Assembly: GCA_946902875.1 (NCBI GenBank)
Contig: OX336345.1
Span: forward strand, 5,859,395-5,923,394
Source of the DNA: Nematopogon swammerdamellus
Lineage: Eukaryota > Arthropoda > Insecta > Lepidoptera > Adelidae
Direction: 5' to 3'
Length of the DNA stretch: 64,000 nt
The notes beneath the pieces were generated by a model. That model worked only from the letters and a program-made list of their open reading frames with translations. It was not told the origin of the DNA and made no database searches. Shown here in pieces: positions 1 through 12,199 of this stretch (position 1 is its first letter; every line of letters begins with the position of its first letter). The position numbers and the translations under genes are program-made.

Positions 1-137
1 ATTTTTATTTGTACTCAATTTTGTTATTTTTCACACACACAATGACATCGGTCAGGTTATTCTAATTTTAATTTTTTTTGTTATACTACATGTCAGAGTT
101 CGTAACACAATGTATATAATTCCTGGAATATTTTTTG

Positions 138-235
138 CCTCGGAGAGCGCATGTGACAGACAAACGGACGGATGGACAGACATCTCACCAATTTTATAAG
201 GGTCCCAGCCAGCGTCGCTGGCTAGGAAGCCCTAA
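138..235. repeat. Interspersed repeat fragment with GACA-rich end
   Basis: The run of ACAGACAAACGGACGG-like words followed by ATTTTATAAG is closely matched by a second fragment at 51640-51705. The two copies define a dispersed repeat of unknown class. A 17-nt hairpin (AGCCAGCG, T, CGCTGGCT) follows at about 208-224. No coding content is visible. Confidence 0.45.
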
Positions 236-245
236 AAACCCTAAA

Positions 246-451
246 TCCTTACCTATAATAAAATCCAACGTCTGCTTTCTGTCTGAGTGTCTGTCTGTCC
301 GCTTATAACTCGAGAAACACTGAACCGATTTTAATAAAACAAAATTCTACGGATTGGTTGATTCTTCCCATCAACTATAGGCTACTTACTATCACGCTAA
401 ATGGCTTATGAGGTTAGCAGTGAAGTGAAATATTAGAGCGGGCACAGCTCG
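246..451 (+). mobile_element. Short non-autonomous Helitron-like element
   Basis: It starts TCCTTACCTATAATAAAA and ends GCGGGCACAGCTCG before a T. A second copy lies inverted at 43371-43576 with nearly the same sequence throughout. The GC-rich end shortly before a CTAG-like terminus and the 5' TC start fit Helitron-like elements common in arthropods. The terminal hairpin is eroded in this copy and cleaner in the other. It has no coding capacity, so a helper would be needed for mobility. Confidence 0.55.
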
Positions 452-837
452 TAATACCTATACGTAGAAAAGTTAATTCACTGCTTGCTCACATGAAATA
501 GATAACCACATAGGCAAAGGCGAGTAATGTTCCATTTGATAGATATGATCTACGCAATGCAGTAAATATTTCCGCTCAATGTTCTCACGGTGCCACCTCT
601 GCAGACGAATTAAGTACTGCACTCGATCAAACTTTTTTGAGAAGGTAGGTATCATTAGCCAAATTGTAGACTTGCGTTATTGAGTACATGTTCTTCGACG
701 TGGTCGGTGTTTTATTTCATATAATAATGTCTCTTTAAGTTTTAAAGACAATTTTGAAATCTGAGTTAACCTCTCTTCGTCACCCATTGAATCCTGATCC
801 TTAGGACGCTACAAACCGTCTTTGAAATATTAACCTG
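452..837. other. Stretch without recognised features
   Basis: AT-rich sequence with only short chance open frames. I see no repeat shared with the rest of the window and no gene signal. Confidence 0.4.
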
Positions 838-1122
838 CTGCTTCACCGTTCGGAACCGGTGTAAAACTGTAGGTCCCTTCCCTTCCACTTACTAGGTTGT
901 AGGCTCAAATTGTAGCCGACTGGGTTGGTACCACCGTACTGGATGTAAGATGGCAGCATAGCAGCCTCGGTTGTGTTCTCCTCTAGTCCAGTATAGCCAG
1001 CAATCCAGGGAAGTCTCCGGTATGGCACCTATCTTCTCGGAGGTGATATTGGCTGATCGGAGCATGTACTTTGGCCCCTCCAACTCAGCCACCCATATCG
1101 GATAACATAAAAACAAAATTGA
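838..1122 (+). mobile_element. SINE-like family C, copy 1
   Basis: This copy matches 23764-24002 (same strand) and 54323-54535 (inverted). All share GGTTGGTACCACCGTACTG, a CCTCGGTTGTGTTCTCC block and the end ACTCAGCCACCCATA. Its centre (CTAGGT-GTAGG ... GGTTGGTACCACCG) is also present in family A, so the two families share an ancestral core. The element ends in an A-rich tail. A degraded head near 838-870 may be what remains of a promoter region. Confidence 0.6.
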
Positions 1123-1299
1123 AATAGTTTGCTCCAATAAATGATGATGTTCTGAATGAAGCGGAGAGAGCCGGGAGCGACTCCAGCGACGGCCAATTCA
1201 ACGTGGCGCTCAGCGGCATCGCGTGTCGGTTTCCATGGTTACACTGCGTGTTTTGTCGTTAGATAGATGCAAAGCCGAAAATAATGAGAAAAAATACGT

Positions 1300-1370
1300 C
1301 CGACCAGGATTCGAAAATGGAACGCTGGCATGAGTCGTTAACGCGTTACCAACTTCGCCACCGGGTCGAT
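1300..1370 (-). pseudogene. tRNA-like sequence, probably a SINE head
   Basis: On the minus strand, TGGCGAAGTTGG (1349-1360) fits the tRNA A-box consensus at every position. TTTTCGAATCC (1307-1317) fits the B box at 9 of 11 positions, about 30 bp downstream. This is the Pol III internal promoter layout. Flanking bases do not form a clear acceptor stem, so a tRNA-derived SINE head or decayed tRNA is likelier than a working tRNA. Confidence 0.45.
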
Positions 1371-1515
1371 GAAGTATTCTCTCCAAATTTCGAACTATCG
1401 CATCTTCTATTAGTGTGATATGACGCATAAGCTACTGCGTTCTGCCAACAACTCAAAATCCATATTGAATCTTATGATGTCGTCACTAAAGTCATATTTG
1501 ACATTGGACATTAGA

Positions 1516-1660
1516 AGTGGGTCTTCGTGCTTTACTTGCTGCTTGATAGTTATGTAGTCCTAGTCGGTGATGTGTTGTAATTAACAAGAGTATTTGCAGC
1601 ACAACACCGACTTCTCTTACCCCGATTGTCGGAATACAGAGTGTGGTATGTATGTATGGA
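1516..1660 (+). mobile_element. Family B fragment (3' half)
   Basis: It contains GCTTGATAGTTAT, a GCAGCACAACACCGAC block, ACCCCGATTGTCGG and a GTATGTATG end, as in the full copy at 19484-19805. The 5' half is missing. Confidence 0.6.
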
Positions 1661-2480
1661 AATTAGAAGTTGACGTGAAATTTGTAATAACACTTCATTT
1701 TTATGCGTTTAGTACTAAGCACGTATCTTTATATTTCTTCACGCTGCTTGTTATGGGCTTCAAGCGCATGAACTTACTAAGACGAGAGGCGCCCCGGTGT
1801 GTGGTCTCTAGGCTGAGTGGTCGGTGTCGTCGATCTAGCTTTATTGCCTTTTAAAATGAAAACCTGGCGAGAGTCGGGCGCAATTTGACTGTCACCACAC
1901 CAGTAACTGTAGTGGGAACATTGATTGAATAATAAGCACCTTCGCTTGTACCAACAGTGCGTTGTTCCGTTTTCCTGCATGCCGACACGGCACCTCCATT
2001 CGGCCGGCGCGGTGAAGGTTGCGCAGAGCCGGTCATGGACTTTATGAGTCACATTACTAAGAAGAATACTTAGTAGATATTTACGACTGTAGTTTTGATA
2101 GGAGCAACCACAATTCGGCACGCTTGTTAGTCATGCTTCTGCTGATTCAATTTGCTGTTTTGGCTCGGAAGTTGCCGCCGCCTCTGTTCACAGGGATACG
2201 CTGGTTTTTGGAAAGATGAATTTTAAGGAAAAAAAAACATTTTTTTAATCTGCGAATTATCTGGTAGGTTACTGTGGCATACGAAAATATAAAAATAAAA
2301 CACAAAAATTAAATTGAAAGTTTGCAGTTAAATTTCAACCGGCTAGCTACGAGTATTATGGCGCCTACCTACCTAATATACAGCCATCGGATGGACTGGG
2401 GTACGAAAACCTAAAATCCGAAGATCGATAACTTATAAATAGCATATAATTTTTGTAAAGTTTGTTTGTTGGTTTTTGCT
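1661..2480. other. Mostly unassigned DNA with a weak open frame
   Basis: On the minus strand, 1851-2036 encodes a 61-residue stretch, SEGAYYSINVPTTVTG among others, whose composition looks more protein-like than random. It has no identifiable domain. An overlapping frame is also open (1777-2121), which weakens the case. The rest shows no repeat relatives in the window. An exon is possible but unproven. Confidence 0.2.
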
Positions 2481-2489
2481 CTATCGTAA

Positions 2490-2782
2490 AAACTTATGTA
2501 CATATGTATGTATGTATGTATGTTCCTCCATAACTATTAAACTGATCATCCGAATTCCATGAAACTTAGTACAAGCACATTTGATTATACGGGACACAGA
2601 ATAGGCTTCATATAATAAAATTCAGTAAATTCAGAATAAAATTCAGTTCCGGTTACGCTAAGATGTAGCTCTCATGCAAATTGTTCCGCCCGCCGAAATA
2701 AAGGTACGGTAGCGGGGCTTACTTACTTTCTTTTTTTTTTTAATACGAATTTCACGCTACCGAAGCCGCGTGTAAAAGCTAG
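2490..2782 (+). mobile_element. Helitron-like or microsatellite-associated element
   Basis: It begins at a (TATG)n tract (2503-2522), continues through CATGAAACTTAGTACAAGCAC, and ends CGAAGCCGCGTGTAAAAGCTAG before T. The end is the same type as the outer termini of the foldback array at 38175-40828. The middle is matched in inverted orientation at 41060-41215, where the (CATA)n tract recurs. It is non-coding, and the 5' limit is approximate. Confidence 0.5.
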
Positions 2783-3240
2783 TATTTAACATATTTTAGT
2801 TGTTCTACCTCTACATAACCATAATTCCCAGACAAAGTGCGCACTCAACCAATATTTGTTTAGCCAAAACTACTCTGTAGGCGCCGCACGAGTTCACTAA
2901 TGCCTGATTTGTGAAGCCTGCGGTCGCAGCGAGCCACGCGGAATCTGTTGTGTCACTTTTCGCGTGAAAAATGCCGTTAAAAGCTTTGTAAACGATGAGA
3001 TCCGCGACAAATGAAACATTGAGAGATTAGCGATACAATCGAGTTTGGAATTTCCGGCGAGTATGCGAAGGTGCCATCGTCATAAAACACTTAGCCGATT
3101 TCTGCCGATAGATTTTGGAATTTGATATCGAAATTAAATGGGAATCCGGAGGTGCCTTTTCCTAGAAACTGGTTAAAATCGTGCATTGCAAATGTTTTCC
3201 TAAGAATGACTTGACATATACGTAATCGTATTGTATTACA
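2783..3240. other. Unassigned DNA
   Basis: Moderate-GC sequence without repeats shared elsewhere in the window and without a long open frame. It may be single-copy host DNA. Confidence 0.35.
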
Positions 3241-3400
3241 CTTATTTATTTTTATTTATGTTTTTCATTGAAAGCTCGACATTTGCGCCGAGCCACCCAT
3301 AAGATGTCTAACGACGCGCATGGAGATTCGGTCTTATGCGGTGTTTGCGAATGCCATACCGGCTTGACAGGTGCTTATTCACGCCCCTCTTGAATACTTA
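3241..3400 (-). pseudogene. 3' end of a LINE (5'-truncated)
   Basis: The minus strand reads the same 3' terminal region as the LINE at 58870-60120: the block around GTTAGACATCTTATGGGTG and the GGCATTCGCAAACACC region, then an A-rich tail (T-rich in the given strand, near 3241-3260). A third copy is at 56150-56275. Only the extreme 3' end is present, as expected of incomplete target-primed reverse transcription. Confidence 0.6.
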
Positions 3401-3584
3401 TGTGTGGTGCAAAATTTGAACTCATAGGTGGAATGAATTTCCAGTCAACCTTTTTTCCGTCTACGACAATGAATAAAAATTACGAAACCAACGTGATGAC
3501 ATGAATACCATGGAAGGTATAAGAAATTTGTAATTTGTAAATCGATAACACCGGTTTACTCAAATTTAAAATTTATTTTCAAGA

Positions 3585-3700
3585 TGCCGTGGATAAGGGT
3601 GAGCCACCTCTCACCTTGGCACGGTCCTTCCACTACTGAGTCAGAACTACAGCAGGTGGGTGTTCATGTCTTACTTGCTGCTTAATAGTTATCTTGTCCT
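3585..3700 (+). mobile_element. Family B element, 5' part, split by nested insertions
   Basis: It runs GAGCCACCTCTCACCTTGGC to GATAGTTATCTTGTCC-like sequence (GCTTAATAGTTATCTTGTCC here), then stops at a T-rich LINE tail. The remainder resumes at 18665. Compared with other copies, about 26 bp of the family B sequence is missing at the break. Confidence 0.7.
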
Positions 3701-3920
3701 AATTTATTTATTTATTTATTCATTTCCGTCTTAGGTACCATAGGTACACTTGAGTTCGTCACAGTTTAGTTAAACAAATTTACAATTATAACTTTCTGGG
3801 TCTAGCTATGGCAAGGGACTAATAATTTTAGCCTAAGCAATAATATACACACCTAAAACATTATAAAAATACAGGAAAAAGAACAGTTTTGTGCATAAAA
3901 AGGCAAATAAAACTAGAGCA
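3701..3920 (-). mobile_element. LINE 3' untranslated region, outer part of nest
   Basis: A (TTTA)n tract at 3701-3720 is the complement of an AATA-type LINE tail. The sequence then runs to AGCA at 3917-3920, where the LTR element interrupts it. It continues at 17825 and leads into an RT C-terminal coding remnant (18259-18664). Confidence 0.65.
3917..3920. repeat. Target-site duplication of LTR element, left
   Basis: AGCA immediately precedes the TG start of the left terminal repeat and recurs at 17825-17828 right after the CA end of the other. A 4-bp duplication is within the range made by LTR-element integrases. Confidence 0.7.
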
Positions 3921-5142
3921 TGCGACGAACTAGCCTCCCACCAAAGTATATTTCGTAGTTATACTTCACCCGATAGGTGTTGTCGAATAATTATTCCGAA
4001 ATTCCACGCTTCCGCGAGTACCCTCTAAAATAAAACGTGGCCTGCGTTTAGCATTCAAGTGATCTCTAGGTAAACTCAATCAATGTATACATACGTGTAC
4101 ACTGAGTTAAGTGTAGATGGACCCTGTATCTTCCTCTCTTCGAGGAAGCGTTGTGTAACCGTATAACCCAGAGTACTAACTCAATCCCTAGCTTTCTATC
4201 CTAACCTTTGTTCTTCGAATAATATTCTAACTACATATGAAATTTTCTGCCTAAGTCCGCCTCTCCTATATTACTGTGTCTCTTCCCTCACATTGTAATT
4301 GTCTGTGTTCTCTCCTCCCAGAAGTTGTGTTAACCAGTAATTTTCATATTATTCAAACAATTTCCCCCGAAGGGGAAGTAAGGAGCTCCACGAGTCCGGG
4401 TTTCCTCACCCGGGCTCTCCACGCTCCTCACAGTGGCCATCATCCATATAGGGCTGCTTTACTACCAGCAGCTCTATTTTGTATACCTAATGGCCCCCTT
4501 TGTTTCCTATCCTGTGAAGAAACTGTTTCTCTTAGGAAGAGATTTAAAATGAAACTCGTGGTGTAATGTGGGTGATTTAGGGCCCCTACGGACCCCAAAT
4601 CCTAAAGGCGTGCGTGTGTGTGTAAGTGTGTGTGTGTGTGGTCCCTATCCTAACCTCGAAGTACTTCGTCCGACGGGCTCCGCCTATCGAAAGAAGGCTA
4701 CCACAGGTTTCCTCCTCAGACGGTCAGCTCAGCTTGCACCGGTCCTTAGAGTACCGCCACTCCTTCGCCCAGATAGAATAGGTGTCGCTCTAACAGATCA
4801 TAACAATTTGGACCTCTTCCCCTAGCAGGACTAAGGGTAACCACTGTGGGGTATTTACCTGGTCTTCCTAGTACCTACCTCACTAACTACTACACGCTAT
4901 GATACTACTCGTTCCCACGAAGCGAACCCTCTCTCCCTTGCAAGATTAAGGAGAATTAATTCACACAGCTACATGGCTAACCTACCAATATGAATTTAGT
5001 GTTTGAAGAACCTAACTACCCACGTTATAATTTGATAATTTAGCCAGAATTCCAGTTGCTCTTCGACCTTATGTTACGTCTTCTTACCACGAGGCATTTT
5101 CTCGTGATATCATAGAAAATGAACTGAATCTTGTGCAAACAA

Positions 5143-5480
5143 GCGTGTATGCTTATTCAGCATAGCTAGCGTTGCCACCCAACATTCCATCGAAAGGAAA
5201 AGAACCTCGCATGAGTGCGCGCGCATGCATATTTCAGCGTACCCGCAACCCACATACAACGTTCCAAGGAAGAACCCTGTGAGATCGTGCGTGCATGCAT
5301 ATTTCAGCGTACCCGCTTCCCTCACAACATTCCATGAAAGAACTCTGCGTGAGTGGGCGTGCATGCATATTTCAGCGTACCCGCTCCCTCACCCAGTGCT
5401 CCAAAAGGGAAAAAGAGCCCTGTAATAGTATGCATGTATGCATATTTCAGCATAGCTAGCATCCCACACAGTGCTCCAAT
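5143..5480. repeat. About 70-bp tandem repeats inside left LTR
   Basis: Copies of GCATGCATATTTCAGCGTAC start at 5223, 5293 and 5361. More divergent ones lie near 5145 and 5436, giving a spacing of 68-75 bp. Each includes a CATTCCA-like block. The same array is at 16697-17034 in the right LTR. Confidence 0.75.
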
Positions 5481-5779
5481 GATGGTCCATATAAAAATAT
5501 TTCACATCCCTAATACTAGCAAATAATTTCTGAAAAGCCAGTATTGTTTCCAAAACTAGCCCAGCCACCAAAAGAAGACTTCAAGACAATGCAATTTAAT
5601 AGAACTGGTCGAATTGCAACTAGAAAACTCCAAAATAGCGCGCGGCGTCCGAGACTCACCGAAACGTTGATGCCGAAAAGCAATGGCGCTCGATGCGACT
5701 TAGCGATGACCGGGCTCAGGCAAGTTGTTCCTCCGAGGCTCGCAGCTGCAGAAAAAGTGCTCCTACCGTGTTACACGCC

Positions 5780-5876
5780 CTTAAATAGCCTCGCTTTCTT
5801 ACTCCCACTCTTACCCCCATGACCAATCGAAAATCATCCCCAACATCATTTCCGCGTCTCCCATTGGTCGACCAAT
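5780..5876 (-). promoter_or_regulatory. Candidate LTR promoter (CCAAT boxes and TATA-like box)
   Basis: The palindrome ATTGGTCGACCAAT (5863-5876) gives CCAAT on both strands, and CCAAT recurs at 5823-5827. Read on the minus strand, TATTTAAG (complement of 5780-5787) follows about 36 bp downstream of the nearer CCAAT. This order fits a U3 promoter about 400-490 bp into a minus-sense LTR. Identical motifs lie at 17334-17430. It is inferred from motifs only. Confidence 0.35.
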
Positions 5877-6270
5877 CACAATGCCTGAAGCAATTTTCCT
5901 TAAAAATGCGTTCCATATTTCCCTAAAACTTTCAGTAACTAATCTCTGAAAAATGCTACGAATTTACAAGAGTAGATGTAATACAGTCAATTCGTCCTAT
6001 ATCTTACTGCATGCCGACCTATAATACTTATCTATCATCATTTCTCGCTTATACGGTGTTGCTAGTCATTCCTGTTCAGAATGTATGCACGTTGTATTTT
6101 CTGCGCCTGACTACACGCCACCCGCAATAATTTATACGCACCGCGGTCTCTTTGCTATACTCCCTACCCAGGCGCTAAACTAACTCCTACGCCCTATAAC
6201 ATTTTACCAGCCAGCCTTCATACGTCCTATTGCTAGCTATTTTCATTGAGGTAGGTTGTGATTCATCACA

Positions 6271-8940
6271 GTCGCCCGCCTAGAGGCGATTTTCGCGGCA
6301 TGGGAAAGAATTTATTTTCTGCTGCCATGATCGCGACTAGCGTCTCTACACCACACTATAGTCTATGTCTGTCTGTCGCCAACATATATTAATGCTATGG
6401 CTGCAGTACTGCTTTTCGTAGATGTGCCTCTGTTGGGGTGTTCGTTCCCTCTCCAGAAGGTCCGTAGTACCAACAACTTCTTCTAATAGGGTGTTTGTTC
6501 CCTTACCAGAATGATTGTGGCATTTTATTTTGGGTGCTAAGCAGTCCCGACCACACAACACAACATATGGGCATTCGTCCTAGTATAGTCAGGTTAGACT
6601 CATCAGAAGCTCAAAATGAAATTACTAAACACTTAATACCCTGTTTCATGCCATAGAAAGATTTCCCACCAGCTCAGGAAACCTGTAGTCTTACCCCTCG
6701 CTGGTAGGGCAGGATCAGTACTTCTCTCCAGGGAGAGCGCACAACATACCTTGCCACCTCCGGTTTAGACACGCCGCACATTCCAACACCTTAACCTTTC
6801 TAGTTATAGACAGGAAAACTGGGAAATTATTACTGAGAAAATTTTAAATTGACTTTGCTTCTTCCGAATCATAACCTTTGCTAACTAACTCACCCGTTGA
6901 CAAATGGATGGGCCCAGTCTGATTGTACACGACTCTACTTTAATCTCATCCAACATTGCTCCGGTCAATGGTTCAAATTGCTATGTTCTATCACTTTCCA
7001 TAGACCGGAAAATGTCACCACTAACTTTAAACGCTCCTTTTTGCTTAGTGTAGAACTCCCTCGGTATATGATAACATTTTCCCTCCCGAGTGAGAACAAA
7101 TTAAGGTCTCGATGGAATGTAAAGTTCTGCACTATGGCTTTGTTCACCTCACATTTTTCAAGTCCCATTCGTGTGTTCAACGCACTGAGTTTACGTTCAC
7201 ATTCTTTTCGGAGCAATGTATGGGAAATGCAATAAAAATCGAAACCAAAGTGTCCTGATTCATTGTAAAAGTCCCTTCAGGTCAGAGCTCTGCTCTCATT
7301 AAAAGGAAGTTTCACTACCGAGTACAGACACTATAATACCCAATGGTTTACTCGCGTATTTCTGTATTTACACAACCATCCAAACCCAGCATCTACCAAC
7401 AAGTCTATTCTAAGTCTTAAAACCTTTTGTTCATAATTATCAATAACTCAACTCCCCCACGCCGAACAGGATTTTATTCCTATTTGTCCGTAGCGGGTAC
7501 TATTCGTTAGAGCTTTCTATTTCCTAGCTATATGCTATAGTCTCTACTGTTTCCGTCCTTTAATTAACCCCAGAATAATACTAAGAATCTATATCTACAA
7601 CTGTACCTCCTAACTCGTCCTTACTTCAGGACAGCATAATTTCACTCGCCAACATACACACGATCCGCGGGTACGTTCGACGCCCTAATTACCAATTTTA
7701 CTTCATTTTCATACTCTATTCGCCCGCCTGACTATGTAAAATCCGTGATTAATCTATGAACGCACCGTATTAACTAACTGTTTTAACTGATATTTTAGCC
7801 GAAATATCCTTCGTACACGCTCTATCTATCCCTATATAAACCATGACCCCAACCCCTAGTCTGCCGCCCTAGACTCCCTTCTACCTACTCCTCTTGTACC
7901 AGGTGGACCGAACCCTACCGTTAGTAAGTAGTACGCCCGCCAAACTATGTTTACTCTATAGCTCGTCCAACAAATGATGATCGCTCTCTATTGTGTTCCC
8001 TTCCTATATTGCATATACGAAAAATTACCTACCTATTATCCTACCTCGCCCGCCGGAGTCTACCCTATCCTATGACAACTACGTGGCTTTGTAATCCCAA
8101 GGGGCTAACCTCTAACCTAACCTTACTGCTCTATTATCGCTAACTCCTTCTTTACCACCCGGCATTCCTTACTCAGGTTCCTGCTCCCTTTGTTCCTGCT
8201 TATTTATCCTTGTTATGTTGCTCTACTCTCACCAAATTCCTACGCCAATACCTATGACCAATCGGTTCAGTAGACCAAACGTTACCTTCTCCACATCTAT
8301 CTTCATGTACCCGATTTTACTAAATTGTGACATCTCATACCAAACCTACCGAATTTTACCAAACCGAGTCAAATCGTACCACCTTGCCGGATTTTACCAA
8401 ACCGAATCAGTTTCAATTCTGAAATTTCAGTAGTGAATAGTGAATAAATCATTATTCTACTACTGCTCTAAGTTAAACAGTATCGCACTGTAGCAATACT
8501 AACTTAACAACGTAGGGTCCTACGAACTAGACGATCACGGCCCTCCCTAAACCTATGTTCTACACGTACAGATTCGCATTCCCTTAAGACTGCGATAAGG
8601 AGGTAGTTTTTATCTTTGATCATTACCATACCTATTTTATTCTATAACATTTATTATTTTCTATCTAATTTTAACCTATTCCATTTTCTCGCCCGCCTAA
8701 ACATATGCATTCCGTAACCCTAAAGACAACAAGTATGCTCTTGTTACGGCACAATATGATGCGCGTACGCCGTAAAGGAGTCGTCCTTTCAGTTACCAGA
8801 TAAATAGGAAATCTCTACTGTACGTCAAACCAAACTTCTCCCAATTCTTCGCCTTCTAAATTCCGCGTTCTAAATAATAGTATACATGCATAACATAAAG
8901 GTTAGTACGATTGTTGAACGCTCACCGTTCGCCCGCCAGA
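6271..8940. repeat. Internal region with recurrent CGCCCGCC motif
   Basis: The octamer CGCCCGCC occurs at 6273, 7721, 7934, 8047, 8690 and 8930, always preceded by T or A, in otherwise AT-rich, G-poor sequence. The first copy lies three bases from the LTR end. On the minus strand it reads GGCGGGCG. Nothing here encodes a recognisable protein. Confidence 0.5.
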
Positions 8941-10890
8941 TTCGTCGTATCCTCCATTGCTCATCCTCCCATAAAATTAATGTATCTTCCCCAACCCCAA
9001 CCTCTCCTAAATAACTCACCACCCAAAACAAATGCATAAAGATCCGCTCAACATTACCCGCCTTCAGCTAGCACGATGATAAAACCTTTTTACACAACAC
9101 TCGTCAACTCATACAGCATTTATCAGCCCGACGTACAATACTTTAAACAGTTTAAGATACTTATAAAAGACCCCGCAATGTCAAGGCGATGTGTGTAACA
9201 GTATTCTGCTTCACACAACCCGAACAATAAAACCAGATTTTATTTTATAAGAAATTTTATATATAACTTGAAACATTTTACCACCTGTTCGATCATAATA
9301 TGAGACAATAAGACCTTCTAATAAGAATATATGCAGGGCACCGTTTAAATGGTCCAGTGTACCTAATAAAACGCCATATATATATATAATAAAAAGTTTA
9401 ATTCGTATATATATATTTTTTTCCAATCTTGATTACAAATTAATAATAATGCAATATTGCCCTGCAATATTGCAATCCGTATGCGCATCGAAGAATATTC
9501 GTTGATTTTGGTATGCATAGACTTATGTAAACCCCACTATAAATAAAACGTTAACATTAACCGCACTCAAGTACCTATTTATTCAAAGACGAATAAGTAT
9601 CTTCCTGAAAAGGAAAAATCATAATTAAAACAATATTCAAATCCTCTACCTCTTATTTGGTCTAATAATTAATTATAGAATTGATATTAAAAAAAAATAT
9701 ATAAATAGTTAAGTCCATGTAAGTATACACCCTATAATCAGCCTATATAAGTGTTTAATCTATGTAAATATGTGGTTTAGTATTCATCCATGAAAATAAA
9801 TTATTTAACATAAATAGATAAATAATAATTCCCAACCGTTCGGACACATCTCACAGAAACATGCACGGTACATAATTTACCTGAGGCGTAAAGGCGGACT
9901 TATTCCATTATAGGAATTTCTTCCAGTAAATCTTTGGATGATTGAGAGTAGTAGCAAAATATTTCATCAGCATCTTATTTAACTATAAGTCCTTGTTCTA
10001 TCATTTTAAAATATAATATTGCGAGATACACTTACCTTTTGTTATTCTTTTGGTTATTTTTTTTTCTTTCTCTTCTTACTCTTTTTTTTTTCCAGTAGGA
10101 TAATATTAAGATGTACTCAGCTCACTCACAAATACTTAGCCAGATCATAAACCGAAGAGTGATGAACCACCCGCAGTCCGGGGTTCGAAGCCTGTCCCCG
10201 CGCATCCACAACAATCCCTACCGACGCAGGTAACCACGTAATATGCATGTACGCACGGATACGCAAGCATAGTCATACCATTCAGCAAGTATACACACAA
10301 CTACATATGCGCACGAACGCCTGCACGCATCCACGCATGTACGCACGCAATTAGGTGTCTATAAACACGCAAGTAGATATGTAAGTAAACAATTAAATAT
10401 ACGCCCACGCACCCAAATACCAATGTATTCACGATTGCAAAAAGCTGGTCTACACAAACAAACATATCCCTAAGTACGCAAGTATCATTCGTGCACGCGA
10501 ACAGACATGCCTGCGCTTGTGAGGAAAAATGTCCTCTATGCAAAAGCAGATATAGCTAAGTTTAAAGATAAGAAAGTAAATTACTAAAAATAACTAATAA
10601 TTAACACAATAAATCACATCCAATTCATGATAGTCTATCCAATAATCAAACCTCGAGTTTAACCTGTATACACAAACAATATTTGATATTTTGTTTGACC
10701 GTGTGTATTGGTGTTTATTAGAATAAAGTTTCTCCTTTTTTCTTCCCTTTTTAATCGTGGGAATCAAACGAATAGCGAATTCGTTCACTACTGCCAGCAT
10801 CGAGTGACAGCGCTGCACGGTATAAATTTATAATTACTTACAATATCTCTAATAGCCCATTACCGTGTTCTTGATTCGCGTTAAGTGCAA
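8941..10890. other. LTR element interior: AT-rich and ACGCA-rich stretches
   Basis: 9210-9430 and 9600-9830 are strongly AT-rich with TATATA runs. 10200-10520 is a degenerate ACGCA/TGCACGC-type low-complexity tract. A tRNA B-box-like word GGTTCGAAGCC is at 10182-10192, without a convincing A box. No gene seen. Confidence 0.45.
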
Positions 10891-10894
10891 TATA

Positions 10895-12180
10895 CATAAC
10901 ACACTTCCCTTACATTCCAAGAGAATAAAAATATTTCTAAAGTATAGACCCCTGAAATATTCAAAATCCGAAACACTTTGAAAGTTGGGAACTCCTGAAC
11001 TCAAAACATATTGAAAGTCGGACTCCTCCCTAAACATTCCTAAAATTAAAATATTTCTAAAGTCGAGAACCCTAAACCATTCCAAATTTGGCACTATTCT
11101 CGAAAGTCTGAGGACCGCTTAATCCAAAATATTTGGAATTTGAAACCTCCCTTAATAATCTGGAAAATGAAAGTAATTTTCTAAATTTGAGAACCCTAAA
11201 CATTCAAGATTTGAAAATAATTTTGAAAGTTTAGAATGTCTGACCTCAAAATATTTTTGGAAGTTGAGACCTCCTTTAAATATCCTGGAAGAATAAAATA
11301 TTTTTTAAAAATTGAGAACCCTAAGATGTTTAAAATTTGAAAATATTTTTCAAAAATAAGAACCGGTAAGTTCAATTTTTTTTTTTTTTTTTTTTTTTTA
11401 AGTTAAGACCTCCCTTAAATATCCTGAGGAAAATAAAATATTTTTCTAAAGTTAAGAACCTTAGACTTTCAAAATTTGAAAATATTTTTGAAAATTAAGA
11501 ACCGCTAAGTTCAAATATGTTTGGAAGTTAAGACCTCCCTTAAATATCCTAAGGAAAAATAAAATGTTTTTCTAAAGTTGAGACCCTAGAATTTCAAAAT
11601 TTGAAAATATTTTTGAAATTAAGAACCGCTAAGTTCAAACATGTTTGAAAGTTAAGTCCTCCCTTAAATATCCTGAGGAAAATAAATATTTTTCAAAATT
11701 GAAAACCCAAAATAATAAAAAATTTGGAAATACTTTTGAAAATTAAGAACCGCTAAGTTCAAAATATTTTTGGAAGCTGAGACCTCCCTTAAATATTCCT
11801 AAGGAAAAATAAAATATTTTTCTAAAGTTGAGACCCTAGAATTTCAAAATTTGAAAATATTTTTGAAATTAAGAACCGCTAAGTTCAAAATATTTTTGGA
11901 AGCTGAGACCTCCCTTAAATATCCTAAGGAAAAATAAAATATTTTTCTAAAGTTGAGACCCTAGAATTTCAAAATTTGAAAATATTTTTGAAAATTAAGA
12001 ACCGCTAAGTGCAAATATGTTTGGAAGTTAAGACCTCCCTTTAATATCCTAAGGAAAAATAAAATATTTTTCTAAAGTTGAGAACCCTAAAATATTTAAA
12101 ATTAGCAAATATTCCGAAAGTTGAGAACCCCTGACTCCGAAATATTCTTGGGATGTCGAGGCCTCCCTTAAATCAAAAAT
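10895..12180. repeat. Tandem repeat block 1, period about 123-127 bp
   Basis: AAGAACCGCTAAGT recurs at about 11498, 11621, 11744, 11871 and 11997. Between copies runs a conserved stretch of CTCCCTTAAATATCCT plus AAAATTTGAAAATATTTTTG. Copies before 11400 are more divergent, and a poly(T) run lies at about 11378-11399. It is non-coding. Confidence 0.75.
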
Positions 12181-12199
12181 ATTTTTGTAAATAAAGTTG

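Larger units (their letters stand above)
3921..6270 (-). repeat. Left long terminal repeat
   Basis: 2350 bp, starting TGCGACGAACTAG and ending GATTCATCACA on the plus strand. On the minus strand it would begin TGTGATGAATCACA, itself a small hairpin, and end CGTCGCA. Short open frames inside (for example 4276-4566) are identical in both copies only because the repeats are; none resembles a known protein. Confidence 0.8.

Noticed and set aside
4276..5822. Open frames of up to 96 codons duplicated exactly at 15830-17376
   Set aside because: Identity follows from the two LTRs being near-identical. The frames overlap on both strands, show no domains and include GT-repeat sequence.
10140..10200. 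Possible tRNA gene around GGTTCGAAGCC
   Set aside because: Only the B box fits. No A box at proper spacing and no acceptor stem could be drawn.
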